DNA of 64,000 nt, from positions 62,001-126,000 of the forward strand of contig NZ_JAFCGY010000011.1 of assembly GCF_016836705.1 (NCBI RefSeq). Reading direction: 5' to 3'. A program made the position numbers and the translations under genes. The notes under the pieces were generated by a model, which worked only from the letters and a program-made list of their open reading frames with translations, ran no database searches and had not been told where the DNA came from. This stretch comes from Mesorhizobium caraganae. GTDB lineage: Bacteria; Pseudomonadota; Alphaproteobacteria; Rhizobiales; Rhizobiaceae. Below are positions 8,253-16,815 of this stretch, in pieces (position 1 is the stretch's first letter; every line of letters starts with the position of its first letter).

Positions 8253-9200
8253 TTGCAGAAACGCCGTCTCGGTCAAACCGACCTTTCCATCGCGCCGCTG
8301 GTTCTGGGCGGTAATGTCTTCGGCTGGACCGCCGACGAGAAGACCTCCTTCGACCTGCTCGACCGGTTCGCCCGCGCCGGCCTCAACGCCGTCGACACGG
8401 CGGACGCCTATTCGCGCTGGGTGCCCGGCCACAAGGGCGGCGAATCCGAGGCGATCATCGGCAAATGGATGAAAAGCCGCGGCAATCGCGACAAGATCGT
8501 CGTGGTCACCAAGGTTGGCTCGGATATGGGGCAAGGCAAGAAGGATCTGTCCGCCGCCCATATCGAAAGGGCGGTCGAGGCGTCGCTCAAGCGGCTGCAG
8601 ACCGATGTGATCGACCTTTACCTGTCGCACTGGGCGGACCCGGCCACGCCTTACGAGGAGACGCTCGGCGCTTACGAGAAGCTGCTCGCCGCGGGCAAGG
8701 TCCGCCATATCGGCGCCTCCAACCTCGACGCCGGCCAGTTGCGTGCCGCACTCGATGTGGCCAGCCTGCGCGGGCTGCCGCGCTATGCCGTGCTGCAGCC
8801 GGAATACAATCTCTACGATCGCACGTCTTTCGACGGGCCGCTGCATGATCTGTGCGTGGCGGAGGATATCGGCGTCATCACCTATTTCGCTCTCGCCAAA
8901 GGGTTTTTGAGCGGCAAATACCGCAGCGAGGCCGATCTTGGCAAAAGTGAACGCGGCGGTGGCGTGAAGGGCTATCTCAATGCGCGCGGAATGCGCATTC
9001 TTGCGGCACTTGACGCTGTGTCGGCGCGGCATTCGGCCAGCCAGGCCGAAGTCGCGCTTGCCTGGGTGATGGCGCAGCCCGGCATCACCGCACCGATCGC
9101 CAGCGCAACAACGCTCGACCAGGTCGACAGCCTGGTGCGCGCGGCGTCGCTGAAGCTCAGCGCGGAGGATCTCGCGGCGCTGGACAAGGCCAGCGCCTAG
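8253..9200 (+). CDS. Aldo/keto reductase
   Basis: A 315-residue NADPH-dependent aldo/keto reductase with a TIM-barrel fold. The catalytic tetrad is visible: Asp and Tyr in NAVDTADAYSRW, Lys in VVVTKVGSD, and His in DLYLSHWADP. The physiological substrate is unknown. The frame is open back to 8130, but that stretch is arginine/alanine-rich noise. A TTG at 8253 with GGAG seven bases ahead gives the usual N-terminus QKRRLGQTDL, so I choose it. Residue spacing and length fit the YghZ/general stress branch. Confidence 0.88.
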   Translation: MQKRRLGQTDLSIAPLVLGGNVFGWTADEKTSFDLLDRFARAGLNAVDTADAYSRWVPGHKGGESEAIIGKWMKSRGNRDKIVVVTKVGSDMGQGKKDLSAAHIERAVEASLKRLQTDVIDLYLSHWADPATPYEETLGAYEKLLAAGKVRHIGASNLDAGQLRAALDVASLRGLPRYAVLQPEYNLYDRTSFDGPLHDLCVAEDIGVITYFALAKGFLSGKYRSEADLGKSERGGGVKGYLNARGMRILAALDAVSARHSASQAEVALAWVMAQPGITAPIASATTLDQVDSLVRAASLKLSAEDLAALDKASA

Positions 9201-9330
9201 CGAAGGCTGCCGATCAGGTTCGGCACGATCGTTCAAGACGTCGGCAGTCCGGTTCGCCACACTGCTCTCCAGCATCGTGGGAGAGGGAGCAGCATGGCCA
9301 TAGAGATCCTCTCACAGGCTCTGGCAGCAA

Positions 9331-9915
9331 TTGCTGGCGCTGGTGCTGGCGGCAACCGTCGTCATGGGCAGTCCGGGCCCGGCGACGATCAGCGTCACGG
9401 CGATAGGCGCCGCCTTCGGCCTGCGCAATTCGCTCCGCTATGCCTGGGGGATCATTCTCGGCACGGTTGCGGTGCTGCTGGTGGTGGCCACCGGCATCAC
9501 GGCTATCCTCAGCTCGATGCCGTGGGTGGCGCCCATGCTGGCGGTCGCTTCCGCCGCCTACATCCTCTATCTCGCCTTCCGAATAGCGACGGCGCCGCCG
9601 CTGGCGGCGCGTGAGAGCGGGGCGGTGCTGCCAACCTTCCTCGGCGGCTTCCTGCTCGCCGTCGCCAATCCGAAGGCCTATGTGGCGATTGCCGCGGTCC
9701 TTGCCGGCTCCGCGACGGCGGCCGGCGCCGATGCTCTCGGCGTTCCGGCGAGGCTCGCGGTTCTCACCTTGATGATCGTCGCCATCCATGTGCTGTGGCT
9801 TCTGGCCGGCGCGGCCTTCGCCCGCACCCTGCGCCAGCCGCTGGCGTCGCGGATCATCAATCTGGTGTTCGCCGCAACGCTGGTGGTGACCACGGCTTTG
9901 GTAGCGTGGCCGTAA
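9331..9915 (+). CDS. LysE-family amino-acid exporter, 5' end uncertain
   Basis: At least 194 residues with about five or six membrane segments and the LysE/RhtB signature MGSPGPATISV near the N-terminus, then ANPKAY. Such proteins export amino acids or derivatives across the inner membrane. The frame has a TAG at 9301 and only a TTG (9331) as a start, with no ribosome site. By contrast the ATG at 9294 has an excellent GGGAG site and reads MAIEILSQ, a normal LysE beginning, but is one base out of frame. A single-base change between about 9318 and 9331 would join them, so this is either a frameshifted gene, a base-calling error, or a gene starting at TTG. Confidence 0.72.
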   Translation: MLALVLAATVVMGSPGPATISVTAIGAAFGLRNSLRYAWGIILGTVAVLLVVATGITAILSSMPWVAPMLAVASAAYILYLAFRIATAPPLAARESGAVLPTFLGGFLLAVANPKAYVAIAAVLAGSATAAGADALGVPARLAVLTLMIVAIHVLWLLAGAAFARTLRQPLASRIINLVFAATLVVTTALVAWP

Positions 9916-9933
9916 GTCCGAGTCGTGTCGAGA

Positions 9934-10734
9934 TCAGGCCTGGGTCTTCGTGGCCGCAGCGAGTTCGGCCAGTCGCTTGACCGCCGTCGGCGGCATTGGC
10001 GGCGGGTTCGGCGCGCGGGAAGCTTCGATCAGCAACTGATCGCAGGCGGCTTCGGTCTCGCCGATCAGCCGGCCCATGAATTCGTCCTTGCCGAGCCCGG
10101 GCGGGATCGGCGGCAGGAAGCGGGCCTTGATGGTGCCGGGAAAGCGGATGAATTTGCGGCGCGGCCAATAGAGGCCGGCGACATGGGCAACCGGCACCAC
10201 CGGAACGCCGAGCTGCGCGTAGAGTTCGACAATGCCGTATTTGTAGGCCGGCTCGTCGCCCGGCGCGCGACGCGTGCCTTCGGGATAGATGATCAGCTGG
10301 CGCGGATTGCGTGCCATTTCCTGTCTGGTCGAGGCAACGACCTGCTTCAGCGCCTTGGAGCGGCTGCCGCGGTCGACCGGGATCATCCGCATCTTCATGA
10401 TGTACCAGCCGAAGAAGGGGATCCAGGTCAGTTCGCGCTTGAGGATGTAAAGCGGGTCCTGGAGAAGCGGAAAGAAAGCGATCGCGTCCCAGAATGACTG
10501 GTGTTTCGGCGCCAGGATGAAGGAACCTTCGGGCAGGTTTTCCAAACCGGTGATGTCGCTCCTGGTGCCGGCGATCTTGTCGTGGAGCCACAGGCTGGTG
10601 CGCGACCAGAATTTCGGCACGAACCAGGCACGGTGGCGCGGCGACAGGAAATAGTACGGGGTCCAGAGGATCATCTGGACGATCAGGTTGACGTAGAAGA
10701 CGAGGTTGAACGCCAGCGAGCGGATATAGAGCAT
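9934..10734 (-). CDS. plsC: 1-acyl-sn-glycerol-3-phosphate acyltransferase (PlsC family)
   Basis: A 266-residue membrane-associated acyltransferase. The H-x4-D catalytic motif is in PKHQSFWDA, and the acceptor-binding motif is YPEGTRR. An N-terminal hydrophobic stretch (LAFNLVFYVNLIVQMILWTP) anchors it in the inner membrane. It adds the second acyl chain to lysophosphatidic acid on the way to phospholipids. The frame runs to 10803, but the ATG at 10734 gives the standard MLYIRSLAFN start. It sits with the YdcF gene and ftsEX, a rhizobial arrangement, although two other genes separate them here. Confidence 0.88.
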   Translation of the reverse strand: MLYIRSLAFNLVFYVNLIVQMILWTPYYFLSPRHRAWFVPKFWSRTSLWLHDKIAGTRSDITGLENLPEGSFILAPKHQSFWDAIAFFPLLQDPLYILKRELTWIPFFGWYIMKMRMIPVDRGSRSKALKQVVASTRQEMARNPRQLIIYPEGTRRAPGDEPAYKYGIVELYAQLGVPVVPVAHVAGLYWPRRKFIRFPGTIKARFLPPIPPGLGKDEFMGRLIGETEAACDQLLIEASRAPNPPPMPPTAVKRLAELAAATKTQA

Positions 10735-10824
10735 GCGGGGAAGGGCCCGTTGAGGAGGTGTGCGTTGGTTACACCAAGCGCGGGCAAAAAGGAAACGCCG
10801 CAATGGCCGCAGCCAGCCTTCAGC

Positions 10825-11733
10825 TCACCACGCCGCCTGCAGCAGCCGCTGCTTCAGCCGCGGTGCGGCGAAATCGAGGAATGCCCTGAGTTTGACCGAC
10901 AGCAGGCCCTGGCCGGCATGGACCAGGCTCACCGGCCATGGCTGTGGCTCGAAGGGCTGCAAGACCGGGACGAGCACGCCAGAGCGTACCGCGTCGGCGA
11001 TCTGGTAGGACAGCACGCGCGTCATCCCGGCGCCGGCAATCGCGGCATCGATCGCCGCTTCGGCGGTGTTGACGCGCAGCCGCGAGCGTATCGGCACAAT
11101 TCGTTCGCCCTTGCCGCCGGCAAAGCTCCAACTGGCGAGAGCGGAGGGCCCCTCGAAACTGATGCACTCATGAGCGGCCAGATCTTCCGGGGCCTGTGGC
11201 ATGCCGTGCGTGGCGATATAGGCGGGACTGGCGCACACCACACGGCGGATCGCGCCGACGCGGATGGCGACCAGGCTCGACGGCGCAAGCTCGCCGATGC
11301 GGATGGCGAGATCGAGATGCTCCTCGGCCAGTTGGGTTATCCGGTCGGCCAATGTCAGGCGGATGTTGACTTGGCTGTAGGCCGCGAGGAACTCGGTGAC
11401 GACGGGCAGCACGTGCAGGCGGCCAAAGACGATCGGGGCGGTGATGAACAGGTCGCCGGTCGGCGTGCTGTATTCGCCGGCGGCGGTGCGCTCGGCCTCG
11501 CCGACCTCGCCCAGGATACGGCGGCAGGCGGCGAGATAGGCCTGGCCGGCATCGGTCAGCGTCAGCTGCCGGGTCGAACGGTTCAGCAGTCGCGTCTGCA
11601 GATGCTTTTCAAGGTCGGAGACCTTGCGGCTGACCGTCGCCAGCGGAATTCCGAAGCGGCGGCCGGCGGCGGAAAGGCTGCCAGCCTCCACAACGGCGAC
11701 GAACAGCGACATGGCTTCGAAGCGATCCATCAT
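10825..11733 (-). CDS. LysR-family transcriptional regulator
   Basis: A 302-residue LysR-type regulator. The N-terminal winged helix-turn-helix (about residues 5-65: FVAVVEAGSLSAAGRRFGI, ATVSRKVSDLEKHLQ, RLLNRST) is followed by a periplasmic-binding-like effector domain. It belongs to the branch that includes many oxidoreductase and drug-response regulators. It is divergent from the flavin-fold oxidase gene at 11846 with 112 bp between, so it probably regulates that gene and itself. The effector is unknown. Confidence 0.9.
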   Translation of the reverse strand: MMDRFEAMSLFVAVVEAGSLSAAGRRFGIPLATVSRKVSDLEKHLQTRLLNRSTRQLTLTDAGQAYLAACRRILGEVGEAERTAAGEYSTPTGDLFITAPIVFGRLHVLPVVTEFLAAYSQVNIRLTLADRITQLAEEHLDLAIRIGELAPSSLVAIRVGAIRRVVCASPAYIATHGMPQAPEDLAAHECISFEGPSALASWSFAGGKGERIVPIRSRLRVNTAEAAIDAAIAGAGMTRVLSYQIADAVRSGVLVPVLQPFEPQPWPVSLVHAGQGLLSVKLRAFLDFAAPRLKQRLLQAAW

Positions 11734-11845
11734 TGCTTCCGGAAAATGGAAGGAGAGGTTGCGAATATGCCATCTACATCCGAAAGATGGAAGCCTCTAT
11801 ATCGGAGCACACAATGGCCAGAGATTTGGCCTCGAGGAGGCTTTC

Positions 11846-12478
11846 ATGAACGCGCATACCTTCACCAGCGACGTCGCCTTCACGCCGACGGTCAAGGCGA
11901 TCCAGACCCGCAAGGGGTCGCGCAAGGGTTATGCCAGCGCCGAGGAGCGCGGCGGATGGCGCGCCCATATCACGCCGGACCTCGCCGACTTCATCGCGGC
12001 GCAGACCAGCGTCTTCCTGTCGACGGCCAATGGCGAGGGCCAGCCCTATATCCAGCACCGCGGCGGGCCTGCCGGCTTCCTCAAGGTGCTGGACGAGAAG
12101 ACCATCGGCTTTGCCGATTTCTCGGGGAACAGGCAGTTCATCACCCAGGGCAATCTTGCCGACAACAATCAGGCATTCCTGTTCCTCATCGACTATGCGC
12201 ATCGGCAGCGCGTCAAGATCTGGGGCACGGCGCGCGTTGTCGAGGACGATGCCGAGCTTTTGGCAAAGCTGATGCCGCAGGATTACAAGGCTCGCCCCGA
12301 GCAGGTCATCCTGTTCATGGTCTCGGCCTGGGATGCCAATTGCCCGCAACACATTCCGCAGCGTTTCGAGGCCGCCGACGTGGCGGCTGCACTTGCCGAA
12401 CGCGACAAGCGGATTGAGCGGCTCGAACAGGAGATTGCGCGGCTGCGCGGCGCCTCGGACGGCGTGGCCAAGGGGTAA
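11846..12478 (+). CDS. Pyridoxamine 5'-phosphate oxidase-family protein
   Basis: A 210-residue protein with a split-barrel FMN-binding fold: FLSTANGEGQPYIQHRGGPAGF, then GFADFSGNRQFITQGNL and RVKIWGTARVV. The C-terminus is a short coiled coil (ERLEQEIARLRG). These proteins bind flavin or F420-like cofactors and are often stress-linked; the substrate is not known. A GAGGAGG ribosome site lies five bases ahead of the ATG at 11846, so I reject the longer frame from 11624. The divergent LysR gene is its likely regulator. Confidence 0.87.
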   Translation: MNAHTFTSDVAFTPTVKAIQTRKGSRKGYASAEERGGWRAHITPDLADFIAAQTSVFLSTANGEGQPYIQHRGGPAGFLKVLDEKTIGFADFSGNRQFITQGNLADNNQAFLFLIDYAHRQRVKIWGTARVVEDDAELLAKLMPQDYKARPEQVILFMVSAWDANCPQHIPQRFEAADVAAALAERDKRIERLEQEIARLRGASDGVAKG

Positions 12479-12483
12479 TCGAC

Positions 12484-13209
12484 TCAGTCCTTTGCGGTCG
12501 AAACCTCGGCCAGCGCGACGCTGTCGGCGGTCTGGCGGACCGGGACGATGCCGCGCGCCAGCGCCAGCAGGTATTTGCTGTATTCGGTCAGAAGCACGCG
12601 CAGTGCTTCCGGTTTGGTCAGCCAGTCGCCATTGTCGAGGTTGGTGTTGACCACCGGATAGGGCTCAAGCTTGGCGCCGTGCAACAGACGGCCCATCTCC
12701 AGCAAGCTGCGCGGCATGTGATAATTGTTGGTGACGAGGATGACGCTTCCATAGGCGTGGCTCTCCACCCATTTGGCGCTCTCCTGGGCATTGCCGATCG
12801 TGTCGAGCGCGGCGCGGTCGATGTCGACGCAGCAGGAAAACAGCGCCTTGTCACTGCCGGTCGCAGCCTGTAGCTGGCGGCGGCTGGCGGAGGGATGGAC
12901 GCCTGAGATCAGCAACCTCTCGCCCTTGCCAGAGGCAAGCAGATCGAGTGCGGCGTCGAGGCGCGCCTGACCGCCGGTCAAGACGATGATCGCATCGGCC
13001 TTGGCCGGATCCGCCGGGGTGGTCATGTGGCTGACCTTGCTGGCGAACCAGCCGAAGCCGCCGGCAAACAGCGCCACCAGCAGCAGGAGACAGAGGGAGG
13101 CGAGACGCAGCACAGTCCGCAAACGACCCGGGCCGGTGCGCACACGTGAACGCGCACCCACCACTGGCATCTGTCCAGCCGTCCCGGTCGAGTTCCGCGC
13201 GTCCATCAT
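12484..13209 (-). CDS. YdcF family (DUF218) membrane protein
   Basis: A 241-residue protein with one membrane segment (LRLASLCLLLLVALFAGGFGWF, about 34-55) and a DUF218 domain: ADAIIVLTGGQARLDAAL, LLISGVHP and ILVTNNYHMPRS. The family includes E. coli YdcF, SanA and ElyC, which affect envelope integrity. The exact reaction is not known. It is transcribed in the same direction as ftsEX with a 134-bp gap and shares that order with other rhizobia. Adjacent ATGs at 13209 and 13206 leave the exact start open. Confidence 0.87.
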   Translation of the reverse strand: MMDARNSTGTAGQMPVVGARSRVRTGPGRLRTVLRLASLCLLLLVALFAGGFGWFASKVSHMTTPADPAKADAIIVLTGGQARLDAALDLLASGKGERLLISGVHPSASRRQLQAATGSDKALFSCCVDIDRAALDTIGNAQESAKWVESHAYGSVILVTNNYHMPRSLLEMGRLLHGAKLEPYPVVNTNLDNGDWLTKPEALRVLLTEYSKYLLALARGIVPVRQTADSVALAEVSTAKD

Positions 13210-13343
13210 CCTATGGTTAATCCTGAAATGCCGTTTTGATAAGGAAAAAAGCGCACATTGCGTTACGTCGGTTTTCGATCCGTGATCGCTCCGTTATTCC
13301 TGTCCCTGGCCCCCAAACTGTTTTTCGCTCCTGCCCTCATGGT

Positions 13344-14333
13344 TCAGCCCGCATCCGGCTGGCGGACATCGATGTCGCTGAGATAGGCGACGACGGTGGC
13401 GTGCGAGGTCGCCGCCGTCAGCCCACCGATCACCAGCACCATCAGGCCGACGCCGAGATAACCGGCCGATCCGATGGCGAAATTGCCGAACAAAGCGGTC
13501 GCTTGGTCGGCCTGCGGCGTTGCCATGTTGCGCGACGACCACCAGGAAAAGACGATGAAAACGAGGATCGCGGCGGCGCCGCCGGCGGCAGCGCCCTTCA
13601 TGCCGGTGACCAGGAAATGCCAGCGGAATTCGCGCGCGATGAAGCGCGCCTCGGCGCCGACAAAGTGCAGCACCTCGATGATATGGCCATTGCCGGCCAT
13701 GGCGCCGCGCGTGGCGAACACCACCGTCAGCACCGTCGCCGACAACATCAGCACCAGCACGGCGATGCCGATGGTGACGGTGGTGCGGGCCATGGCGACC
13801 AGCCGGTCGACCCAGGTGCGGTGATCGTCGAGCGAAGCACTGGGCAGCTTGGGCGTGATCGCTGCGCGGATGGCGGCAAAGTCGGGCGGGCTGGTCTCGT
13901 CGATGGTGACGATGATCAGCCGCGGCACCGGCAGTTCGTCGATGTTCAGCCCCGAGCCCAGCCACGGCTCCAACAGGCGGGCCGTCGCATCGCGGTCGAT
14001 GATCCTGGTCGCTTTCACGCCGGGGAACTCGCCGGCGATCTGCGAGGCCTGAGCAAGGGCTGCCTCCATGTCGAGGCCGTCGACAGGCTTGATCTGGATC
14101 GTCGCCTCGCGCGAGATCTGGTTCTCCCAGACCGAGGCGGTATCGCGCACCAGCGTGACGGCGCCGAAGGTTAGGCAGGACAGGAAGGTCATGATGGCGA
14201 TGACCAGCACCAGAGCGCGGCCGGCAATGTTCTGCGCCGGCACGATCGGCGCCATGCGGCGCTGGACGCGCTGCGGCGTAGCGGCCTGCTCCGCGGCCGC
14301 TTCATGCAGCTGTTCGGCGGATAGCTCAGTCAT
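13344..14333 (-). CDS. ftsX: Cell-division ABC permease FtsX
   Basis: A 329-residue protein with the FtsX layout: a cytoplasmic N-terminal tail, a first membrane helix (about 40-60), a large periplasmic domain, and three C-terminal helices. With FtsE it forms an ABC-like complex at the septum that activates murein hydrolases through periplasmic partners. Its start overlaps the end of ftsE by eight bases, showing translational coupling. Confidence 0.93.
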   Translation of the reverse strand: MTELSAEQLHEAAAEQAATPQRVQRRMAPIVPAQNIAGRALVLVIAIMTFLSCLTFGAVTLVRDTASVWENQISREATIQIKPVDGLDMEAALAQASQIAGEFPGVKATRIIDRDATARLLEPWLGSGLNIDELPVPRLIIVTIDETSPPDFAAIRAAITPKLPSASLDDHRTWVDRLVAMARTTVTIGIAVLVLMLSATVLTVVFATRGAMAGNGHIIEVLHFVGAEARFIAREFRWHFLVTGMKGAAAGGAAAILVFIVFSWWSSRNMATPQADQATALFGNFAIGSAGYLGVGLMVLVIGGLTAATSHATVVAYLSDIDVRQPDAG

Positions 14334-14985
14334 AGATATCCAGCCTTCCGCCGGCCAGGATCATGCGGCGCGCGTCGACCTGCTCCATCAGGCCGAGATC
14401 GTGGGTGGCGATCACCACCGCGGTGCCGAGACGGTTGAGCTCGATGAACAGCCTGAGCAGCCTACGCGCCAGTGGCGGGTCGACATTGCCGGTCGGCTCG
14501 TCGGCGAGCAGGATCTCGGGCTGTTCGATCAGCGCGCGGGCAATCGCGGCGCGCTGCTTTTCGCCGCCCGAGAGGACCGGCGGCAGCACATGCATGCGCT
14601 CGCCGAGACCAACCCATTTCAAAAGTTCGGTGACGTCGGTGCGGTAGCTCGCTTCCTCGCGGCCGCGCACGCGCAGCGGCAGGGCGACATTCTCATAGGT
14701 GGTCATGTGGTCGAGCAGGCGGAAGTCCTGGAACACCACGCCGATGCGACGCCTGAGATGCGGCAGTTCTGCGCGCGAGATACGCGAGCGGTCCTTGCCG
14801 AAGATGGTGATCAGCCCGCGCGTCGGCTTCAGCGACATGAACAGAAGGCGCAGCAGCGTCGTCTTGCCGGCGCCGGAGGGCCCGCTCAGGAACTGGAAGG
14901 AGCTCTCCGGAATGTGCAAGGAGATGTCGCGGAGGATTTCCGGACCCATGCCATAGCGGAGGCCGACATTTTCGAAGCGGATCAC
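14326..14985 (-). CDS. ftsE: Cell-division ATP-binding protein FtsE
   Basis: A 219-residue ABC ATPase. Walker A GPSGAGKTT is at about 35-43, the Q-loop is in GVVFQDFRLL, the signature is LSGGEKQR, and Walker B is ILLADEP with the ATHDL switch histidine. It powers the FtsEX complex at the inner membrane. The start is GTG at 14985. A TTAA-N7-TTAA site (15056-15070) lies about 75 bases upstream, suggesting CtrA cell-cycle control. ftsX overlaps its 3' end. Confidence 0.94.
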   Translation of the reverse strand: MIRFENVGLRYGMGPEILRDISLHIPESSFQFLSGPSGAGKTTLLRLLFMSLKPTRGLITIFGKDRSRISRAELPHLRRRIGVVFQDFRLLDHMTTYENVALPLRVRGREEASYRTDVTELLKWVGLGERMHVLPPVLSGGEKQRAAIARALIEQPEILLADEPTGNVDPPLARRLLRLFIELNRLGTAVVIATHDLGLMEQVDARRMILAGGRLDIYD

Positions 14986-15055
14986 GTGCGGCGACCTGAA
15001 ATGTGTGGCGGCGGCGTGCCAGCCCTTTCTGCCAAACGACCATCGGCCGCCATGG

Positions 15056-15070
15056 TTAACCGTCGGTTAA
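15056..15070. promoter_or_regulatory. Candidate CtrA-binding site
   Basis: The sequence TTAACCGTCGGTTAA is a perfect TTAA-N7-TTAA, the CtrA consensus of Alphaproteobacteria. It lies in the divergent gap between ftsE and the gene at 15166. A further GTTAACC half-like site occurs near 15116. Binding is inferred from the motif and context only. Confidence 0.6.
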
Positions 15071-15165
15071 TTTTCGCTGTTTTTGAATACGTCACAAGGG
15101 TTCCGGTGGGGAAGCGTTAACCATTTCCATTTACGCAAAAGAAACGAAGAGCGAACAGCGGGGCC

Positions 15166-15804
15166 ATGATGGCTGAGCAACGAACCGCGCGCCCGGTTTC
15201 CGGCGAAATCATGACCGGGACAAGTGTCGCGCCGGAATTGCGTCCTATGGCGACCGATATCGTCGATGCCGATTATGAGGTGCTGCCACGCAGTGTCTCG
15301 AGGGCGGACGCCATCCAGCCGCCTGCGCGCAACGTGGCCACACCGTCGATCGAAGGCATGGACATGCTGCGCAAGCCGGAAGCCGCAACCGTGCGGCCGC
15401 CGGCTTCGCGTGGCGGGCCGATCTTCTGGATCGCCGGCGTCGGTGCAGCGCTGGCTGCCTTCTGGGTCTCGGGCGGCCACGCTTTGGTGCGCCAGACGCC
15501 GTTCTTTGCGGTTGAGCAGCCGGCGGGCGCCGTACTCAGCATTGCCGGCGTCACCTCTCGTGTCGACGCTTCCGGGTCCACCCCGGTGCTGTTCGTCGAT
15601 GGCGAGGCCGTGAATGACGGTGTGAAGGCGGGACCATTGCCGCTGCTGGAGATTCGCGTCACCGGCAATGACAGCCGCATCACGCGCTATACGTTGGGGA
15701 CATCCAGCCGTTCGCTGGCGCCTGGCGAAAGATTCGGCTTTTCCAGCCGTCTCGACGTGCCTAGAAACGGTGTAAAGGCCGTCTCGGTCACTTTCGCCGG
15801 TTAG
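15166..15804 (+). CDS. DUF3426-like single-pass membrane protein
   Basis: A 212-residue protein with a disordered N-terminal ~85 residues, one membrane helix (IFWIAGVGAALAAFWVSGG, about 86-104) and a C-terminal extracytoplasmic domain. That domain has the DUF3426 pattern (LLEIRVTGN, RYTLGTSSRSLAPGERFGFSSRL). Homologues beside hpt often carry an N-terminal zinc-finger motif; none is seen here. The function is unknown. It lies upstream of hpt on the same strand with 26 bases between, and shares its promoter region with ftsE. ATGs at 15166 and 15169 are equivalent start choices. Confidence 0.72.
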   Translation: MMAEQRTARPVSGEIMTGTSVAPELRPMATDIVDADYEVLPRSVSRADAIQPPARNVATPSIEGMDMLRKPEAATVRPPASRGGPIFWIAGVGAALAAFWVSGGHALVRQTPFFAVEQPAGAVLSIAGVTSRVDASGSTPVLFVDGEAVNDGVKAGPLPLLEIRVTGNDSRITRYTLGTSSRSLAPGERFGFSSRLDVPRNGVKAVSVTFAG

Positions 15805-15830
15805 GCGACGATCTCTCGGAAAGGTTATTG

Positions 15831-16373
15831 ATGCCAGTTGTGCGCGGCAAGGACATCGAAGTCCTGTTTTCGGCGTCCGCGATCGCGCGGCGCAATCTGG
15901 AACTCGCCAAGGAGATCGCCGAGCGCGACTATCACGACCTGCTGGTGATTTCGGTGTTGAAGGGCTCCTTCATCTTTGCCGCGGATCTCATTCGCGCCAT
16001 GCACGATGTCGGGCTGTCGCCGGAGGTCGAATTCATCTTCATTTCCAGCTATGGCGCCGGCACCACCAGCGGCGAGGTGAGGGTGCTGCGCGATATCGAC
16101 AATGAGGTCGCCGGCCGCGACGTGCTGCTGATCGACGATATTCTCGAATCAGGCAAGACGCTTTCCTTCACTCGCAATCTGATGCTGTCGCGCGGCGCCA
16201 AAAGCTGCGCCATCGCGGTGCTGCTCGATAAGCGCATGCGTCGCCAGACCGAGCTCAATGCCGATTATGTCGGCTTCGACTGTCCCGATTATTTCGTCGT
16301 CGGTTACGGCATGGACGTCGCCCACGCTTTCCGGGAATTGCCATTCGTCGGTGTCGTCAAAGGCGACGCCTGA
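15831..16373 (+). CDS. hpt: Hypoxanthine phosphoribosyltransferase
   Basis: A 180-residue type I phosphoribosyltransferase. The PRPP-binding motif is LLIDDILESGKT, and VLKGSFIFAADL and ISSYGAGTTSG are the other family signatures. It salvages hypoxanthine (and often guanine) to IMP/GMP in the cytoplasm. The ATG at 15831 follows a GGAAAGG ribosome site; the TTG three bases earlier is less likely. It is in a row with the DUF3426-like gene and cpdR, as in many rhizobia. Confidence 0.94.
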   Translation: MPVVRGKDIEVLFSASAIARRNLELAKEIAERDYHDLLVISVLKGSFIFAADLIRAMHDVGLSPEVEFIFISSYGAGTTSGEVRVLRDIDNEVAGRDVLLIDDILESGKTLSFTRNLMLSRGAKSCAIAVLLDKRMRRQTELNADYVGFDCPDYFVVGYGMDVAHAFRELPFVGVVKGDA

Positions 16374-16437
16374 GAAAAGGTCTTCGACGTTTCAAATTTT
16401 CAGAAAAAGTCAACTTTTGCCCGCCAAATTCCGGCCC

Positions 16438-16809
16438 ATGGCAAAGCTTCTGATCGTCGAGGACGATGAGTCCGTCCGTACCCTCGCTGCCCGCGCGCTC
16501 GAACGCGCCGGGCATTCAATCGACATTGCCGCCGATGGCGCGCAGGGGCTGGCGATGATCAGCGCGGCGGGCGGCGGTTACGACCTCGTCGTCTCCGATA
16601 TCCGCATGCCGGAGATGGACGGCATCGAGATGGCGATCGCGGCGGCCAGGCTTTTTCCGGCGATGAAGATCCTGCTGATGACCGGCTATGCCGACCAGCG
16701 CGAGCGCGCCGAGGAGTTGAACGGCATCATTATCGATGTCGTGCAAAAGCCTTTCACGCTGGCCGAAATCCGTTCCCGCGTCGAACAGGCGCTGGCCTGC
16801 TTTGCCTGA
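16438..16809 (+). CDS. cpdR: Response regulator CpdR
   Basis: A 123-residue protein consisting only of a receiver domain. The acidic pocket is at D9/D10, the phosphoacceptor at about D54 (VVSDIRMPEMDG), and the conserved Lys is in VVQKPF. The LLMTGYADQRERA segment is typical of CpdR. In Caulobacter and Sinorhizobium, unphosphorylated CpdR directs ClpXP to degrade cell-cycle regulators. The start is the ATG at 16438; the longer frame begins inside hpt. It follows hpt with a 64-bp gap. Confidence 0.88.
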   Translation: MAKLLIVEDDESVRTLAARALERAGHSIDIAADGAQGLAMISAAGGGYDLVVSDIRMPEMDGIEMAIAAARLFPAMKILLMTGYADQRERAEELNGIIIDVVQKPFTLAEIRSRVEQALACFA

Positions 16810-16815
16810 CGCTAT

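Noticed and set aside
9294..9614. A 106-residue protein from the strong ATG before LysE
   Set aside because: After eight codons the frame has no membrane pattern, whereas the frame one base on is a clear LysE protein.
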